NCBI GenBank assembly: GCA_033557685.1
Contig: JAWQRN010000566.1
Coordinates: 1 to 28,333 of the forward strand
DNA length: 28,333 nucleotides
Direction of reading: 5' to 3'
Origin: Sperchopsis tessellata
Taxonomy: Eukaryota; Arthropoda; Insecta; Coleoptera; Hydrophilidae
Positions 24,543-28,333 of this stretch are shown in pieces (the first letter of the stretch is position 1; every line of letters starts with the position of its first letter). Position numbers and translations under genes: made by a program. Below the pieces are notes generated by a model. The model saw nothing but the letters and a program-made list of their open reading frames with translations, was not told where the DNA came from and did no database searches.

Positions 24543-25520
24543 CTTGTAACTTTCATTTTTACATTAACTTGCACCAAATAATTGTTTCCTTCATGAGAAT
24601 TGAAATTTACTTATTTTAAATAATAATAAATGAATTTGGCAGAAAATACAAAGAATCGTATGAAAGATTCAATTTCAGAAGCTAAGAAGTAATTATCATG
24701 CTAATATGTTTTTGCCAGTTCAACTCATCCATGCTACACACAAATGAACTGCTCTTTCACTGAGACAGCACCATGTAGAGACATTATAAAATACATAATT
24801 GGCAAATTGAATATCAAGCTCAGCAATCGTAGTTCCATGTATAGATCATAACCAAGCGAATTACAAGAAATCATCCACTTATTCAAAAGATACTCCATAC
24901 GTCCCTTAAAAGTACCGTAAGAGAGAAATATGGCAAATGTTATTTGAAAAGAACCTGCAGAGACATGAGTTTTGCACTTTAAGAATTTTAGATGAATGAA
25001 AGGCATCATTCATTTTTTATTCATTGAATAAATGTAGCTAGTAAAGAAAGGTAGCTTCGGAGAAAATCCATATAAAACACCTTTATTTAAGTAGACTTGA
25101 TACTTGGAGTTTATTTTTATTACCTTAAATTTACAAGTCTTCAGAACCATATTTAGTTTTTCGTAAAAGTAGGCCGGTTTATCTGTCAAGGTGGCCAAAG
25201 ATAATGATGCAAAGTCTAGTGAATACAGAGGGTGATACAAAACAGGCCAGCCAAACTTGCCCCCTTAGTTGAAACATTTGTTATTTTGCTTAAAAAACTG
25301 TGAAACACACCAACCCACCGATTAACATTGGCATTAATTGCATTTTCAGACACAAAAAACAAAAGAAAGATCTGTATGTTAGCATTATGGAGGCCATTTT
25401 AATATACTGATGTTTCAGAGAAGGCTGCGTAGAAGTAATAAAATGAAACAAAATTTGCTACAAAAGTTTTTTTTATTTAAATAAAATATGTACAAATCAT
25501 ATAAAATAAATTAACAGTAA
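24543..25520. other. Unclassified sequence downstream of Dim1
   Basis: Minus-strand open frames 24734-25009 and 25010-25240 have no motif I recognise. AATACAGAGGGTGATACAAA at about 25223-25242 resembles the terminal motif of some insect DNA transposons. Part of this stretch, next to 25521, must be the Dim1 3' untranslated region; TTTATT runs at about 25465-25485 give AATAAA on the - strand. Confidence 0.4.
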
Positions 25521-25734
25521 CTAATATCGATACTTTGTAGAATAGTCTTTAGGAGACACAACCAAACCTCGGCCTTTTCTTGCTCCTCTGTAAACTGTTT
25601 CAATAATATCAATCATTTCTTGCTTATCTTCTAATGGCCAGTTTATTTTGTTATTGTTACCAGTTCCCAAATCAATCATGATGTGCTTATTTCTAAAGAA
25701 GAACATCACTGTGCAAGGATCGTATAATTCGTAC
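25521..25734 (-). CDS. Dim1: Dim1 exon 3
   Basis: After a TTCACAG acceptor, one base completes Met, then YELYDPCTVMFFFRNKHI to STKYRY and TAG. Translating the genomic strand upstream of the acceptor yields a false N-terminal extension (MLSVHR...), which is intronic. Confidence 0.95.
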
Positions 25735-27869
25735 CTGTGAACAGATAACAAGCAGTTTTAATATTTGTTTTTATAAGTTCATAATTTTAATATGAAGGTG
25801 TTTAAAATACTCTTGAAAAAAATGAAAGTTACTTACATTTTATTGAAGTCGGGAACCTCAGTTATATCGACCAAGTAAATCACTGCAAAATTTTTCACTT
25901 TTTCAGCAATGCTGTACAAAACTTCATCCATTTTCATACATGATGGATCCCAATCATGACCAAAACGTATAACCTTAAACAAAAATATAAATATTTTTTA
26001 ATTTATATGTTTGAAATCTAGATATAAAATATGAGCTACGGCCTTCCACATGGTAACATATACCTTCATATTATGAGTAACAATGAGAAGTGCTGTTAGG
26101 ATCAGATACATAAAATTTAATGGGCAAATATCATCTATGGTAAAACACCGATACCTCAGATTCGCATTCAATATTGCAACAGATTAGGATTCTCTACATG
26201 TACATATGTGGTTTCAATCACCTAAAGTACATGGGACCCATTGTTTCCTGAGGACATAATAAAATCATCCTTAGAGAATAGAAAAGTGGTTGTGAAAATC
26301 AACAGCACTCTAGTGAACAATATTCGCTTCACGGACTATACTGTAGTGATAGCTGAAAGTAGTGAATATCTAGAAAGTGAACCTATGGGTCCATCATTAA
26401 AAAAAGACCCAAACAATGACTACCACCAGAAGATACAATAGAGAACATGCCAAATACATATACCTTAGTAAACAAATAAATAATAACTTGGATCATTCTT
26501 AGGAAATAAGACGACGAATAAAAATAGCGAACGCGAGTTTCATGAACATGGAAAATGTAATTTGTAACTTAAATATCTCAGTTAATGTAAGTTTAAGAGC
26601 TTTGAAACGCTGTGTATGGTCTACGTGGATGTTGAAAAAGGAAAATGAAAAAAGATTACACGCATTTAAAGTCTCGCAATACCGCTGATTGTTGATAATG
26701 AGTTGAACCAAGGAAGATAAAAAAAGGTTGCAGGTATTTGAAATCTGGCAGTACCGCAGAATGTTGAGAGTTGGACGCAGAAAGTTCGAAATGAAGAAAT
26801 ATTGTAATGTATAGAAATATGACAAAAATTGGTCAATATCACACATGGGCAAATGCATATCTTGGTCCTGTTAACTGTGGCTCCAGTTGGACAAGCCATT
26901 TTTATTATTTATAAAATATTTTTGTTAAATTTGCCACTGAAATTGCATTATGAAACAATTTTTTTATAAAATAATTTTAATATACTTATTTGCATTCACT
27001 AGAGGGATACACTGGCGGTTGTACTGTCATTAACTGATATAAAATTATTCTTAAAGATTTCATTAACTTTAAAATAATTAGTTTGTATTTTGATTCATAT
27101 TTTTAACTACATTTTCTTTTATAATTTATACTGTACTACTTAATACCTGTTCGGGCGTCTGACTTCATATTAATAAAGGAAAATAAAGATTGACTATATT
27201 TAATTTTATGTCCATAAAAATATAGTGTGGCTCTCTATAAAATATGAAAAATCGTTAAGCGGTTCCCATTGAACTAACGCGTGTCTACTCCTGGTCAATA
27301 TGATCAAATTAAGAAAAACTGCTTACCTATGATATCCAATGAGGCATAAAGTGAGTATTCACAGCTGCAGAACATGCTACAAGGAAATATAGAAGGAAAA
27401 AGGAGTATAGAAAGAAAGAAAAATCCATGCTTAAGGAATTTCAAAGAACGGACCCGAAAATGCGGCGATACACTATTCCACGACACAGAACTGAATAGAA
27501 TATGCTATAATGGCAGTTAACGTCGCACGAGACAGCACTTGAACATATGGATAATAAGAGAACACCTCAGCTGGATTTGAATCGGTAATCCCTGGCTTTA
27601 CAACTAACAACAAAGCTGTCAAGGTGATATGTAATAATCTATTTGAGGTTGGTTAAGTATGCTTCTCATAAGATTTTCATTAGAAGTTCAGACTTTAAGC
27701 AAATAATGAAACTGCTAAGGGCTCTCAAAAAGCAGATAGAGTGTGCAATGTTTAAGCAAAAATAAATATTTGTGGGTAATATTTAACTTACCACAACTCT
27801 ATCTTCTTCAGATAAAATAGCTTGGTCCACTTGCCAGCCGTTGTGTAAATGTGCTAACATATAAGACAT
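25521..27869 (-). CDS. Dim1: Dim1/TXNL4A, U5 snRNP thioredoxin-like protein, complete in three exons
   Basis: Joining 27869-27792, 25973-25837 and 25734-25521 on the - strand gives exactly 142 residues, the conserved length of Dim1/TXNL4A. It starts MSYMLAHLHNGWQVDQAI and ends VSPKDYSTKYRY. Family signatures are EEDRVVVIRFGHDWDPSCMK, the MYELYDPCTVMFFFRNKH block and DLGTGNNNKINW. The protein has a thioredoxin fold without an active CxxC motif and is a core component of the U5 and U4/U6.U5 tri-snRNP, essential for pre-mRNA splicing and the cell cycle. All introns have GT/AG ends and consistent phases. No lesions are visible, so it is almost certainly functional. It converges on Syndapin. Confidence 0.97.
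25837..25973 (-). CDS. Dim1: Dim1 exon 2
   Basis: It begins after a TTTAAG acceptor and reads VIRFGHDWDPSCMKMDEVLY, then AVIYLVDITEVPDFNK, with the last Met codon split by a GTAAGT donor. It encodes the central thioredoxin-fold strands and helix. Confidence 0.95.
26235..27545 (+). pseudogene. RTE-like LINE remnant in Dim1 intron 1, antisense to Dim1
   Basis: The + strand open frame 26241-26441 reads FPEDIIKSSLENRKVVVKIN then LVNNIRFTDYTVVIAE, where relatives have RFADDT: the catalytic pair is now TDY. It continues in frame-shifted pieces: KYIYLSKQINNNLDHS, EIRRRIKIANASFMNM, CNLNISV, CVWSTWMLKK, KRLQVFEIWQYRRMLRVG (to about 26890). After a gap of unrelated AT-rich sequence (26900-27320) the C-terminus resumes with NIEGKRSIGRKKNPWLRNFK-like sequence (about 27380-27540). 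The order is that of a single LINE broken by an insertion or by extreme decay. Confidence 0.75.
26649..26778 (+). repeat. Two-copy imperfect tandem repeat within the LINE remnant
   Basis: The segment 26649-26705 (AAAAGATTACACGCATTTAA...) and 26721-26778 (AAAAGGTTGCAGGTATTTGA...) align over about 57 bases with roughly three quarters identity. Both encode a KRLxxFxxxQYRR-type peptide, so the LINE block equivalent to RLEAFEMWxYRRM occurs twice. Confidence 0.6.
27792..27869 (-). CDS. Dim1: Dim1 exon 1
   Basis: ATG at 27869 opens 26 codons, MSYMLAHLHNGW to EEDRVV, and the exon ends at a GTAAGT donor (27791 downward). It is phase 0. The start matches the universal MSYMLxHLxxGW N-terminus of the family. 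Confidence 0.95.
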
Positions 27870-28333
27870 AGTGACTGTTTTTAAATACCACTCTATGAAC
27901 GAATAAAATTATGCTTTCCTCTGTTTGGAGCCGTTGGTATGAAATTAAACGTTTATGTCACGTTCTAGAACTGTTGTGTTGTTTTAATCTGTCAAATTTA
28001 TGACAGCCACAGAATAGCTACTATCCTTTTAACTGTAGATGGCGGTATAAGTAGAAAGGATAGTCTTGGTCTCGTTGTATACGTACGAGCAAGAGCATGC
28101 GTCGTGTGGACGTAAATGTCTACTCGACCAGATTACCATTTCTCTGATTTGTGCAAAGCACATATACCTATTCCACAATCTTTTACCAATTTGTTTAAAA
28201 TATCACTTTACTCAATTCAGAGGAATTTTTCTACCCTGTTCTGCAATAAATATATCGATAAATTAAATGTAATAGACTTCCACGGTTAGTATCTGTATGA
28301 ATGTTGTTTCCGGGTGGAAACCGTGTAGAGGCT
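27870..28333 (-). promoter_or_regulatory. Dim1 upstream region (promoter inferred by position)
   Basis: This 464-base stretch lies directly upstream of the Dim1 ATG and must hold its 5' untranslated region and promoter unless an upstream non-coding exon exists. No TATA box or initiator could be assigned with confidence. The + strand open frame 28066-28266 has no recognised motif. Confidence 0.4.

Noticed and set aside
24251..24577. 108-codon - strand open frame with an apparent signal-like start
   Set aside because: It lies almost entirely within the SINE and its target duplication, antisense to the tRNA-like promoter.
24734..25240. Two consecutive - strand open frames (91 and 76 codons) as genes
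   Set aside because: No recognisable domain, low-complexity AT-rich context, and no splice or start evidence; left as unclassified.
25521..25751. Separate 76-residue gene starting MLSVHRYELYD
   Set aside because: Its first codons are intron sequence upstream of a TTCACAG acceptor; the rest is Dim1 exon 3.

Overview
This is a window of an AT-rich, intron-rich animal nuclear genome, most likely an insect. The evidence is split eukaryotic genes with GT-AG introns, and a repeat fauna typical of arthropods: mariner, Tigger/jerky-like DNA transposons, RTE-like and Jockey-like LINEs, Penelope-like elements and tRNA-derived SINEs. The order cannot be fixed from the sequence alone. There are no bacterial, viral or CRISPR features.

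Two host genes are recognisable. On the + strand, 176-20968 holds the 3' two-thirds of Syndapin/PACSIN in six exons: the C-terminal part of the F-BAR domain, a linker with an NPF motif, and an SH3 domain split by a 12.3 kb intron. The 5' exons lie off the left edge. On the - strand, 25521-27869 holds a complete three-exon gene for Dim1/TXNL4A, the thioredoxin-fold U5 snRNP protein, at exactly 142 residues. The two genes converge. About 4.5 kb separates the Syndapin stop from the Dim1 stop and contains the Syndapin 3' UTR, two LINE remnants and an intact-looking SINE.

Most of the rest is transposable-element debris in introns. Intron 2049-4143 has a decayed SINE and a small MITE. Intron 4290-8426 has a Penelope-like fragment framed by inverted repeats (about 5112-6010) and a Tigger-type transposon with matching termini (6063-7959). 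The giant intron 8585-20861 holds, in order: an RTE-like LINE on the - strand (about 9135-12600) broken by a 0.7 kb MITE (11471-12196); a long foldback element with a hammerhead-ribozyme-like motif (12751-13086); an unclassified block containing an 87-bp minisatellite (about 13390-14930); a Jockey-like LINE on the - strand (about 14930-17345) split by a mariner (15518-16722); a second Penelope-like fragment (about 17400-17980); and a nearly full-length jerky/Tigger transposase (18265-19885). Dim1 intron 1 carries another RTE-like LINE.

I found no clearly new multi-gene system. The most interesting signals are the hammerhead-like motif in the foldback element, the inverted-repeat architecture of the Penelope-like fragment, the nested-insertion record, and the minisatellite inside a transposon-like block.
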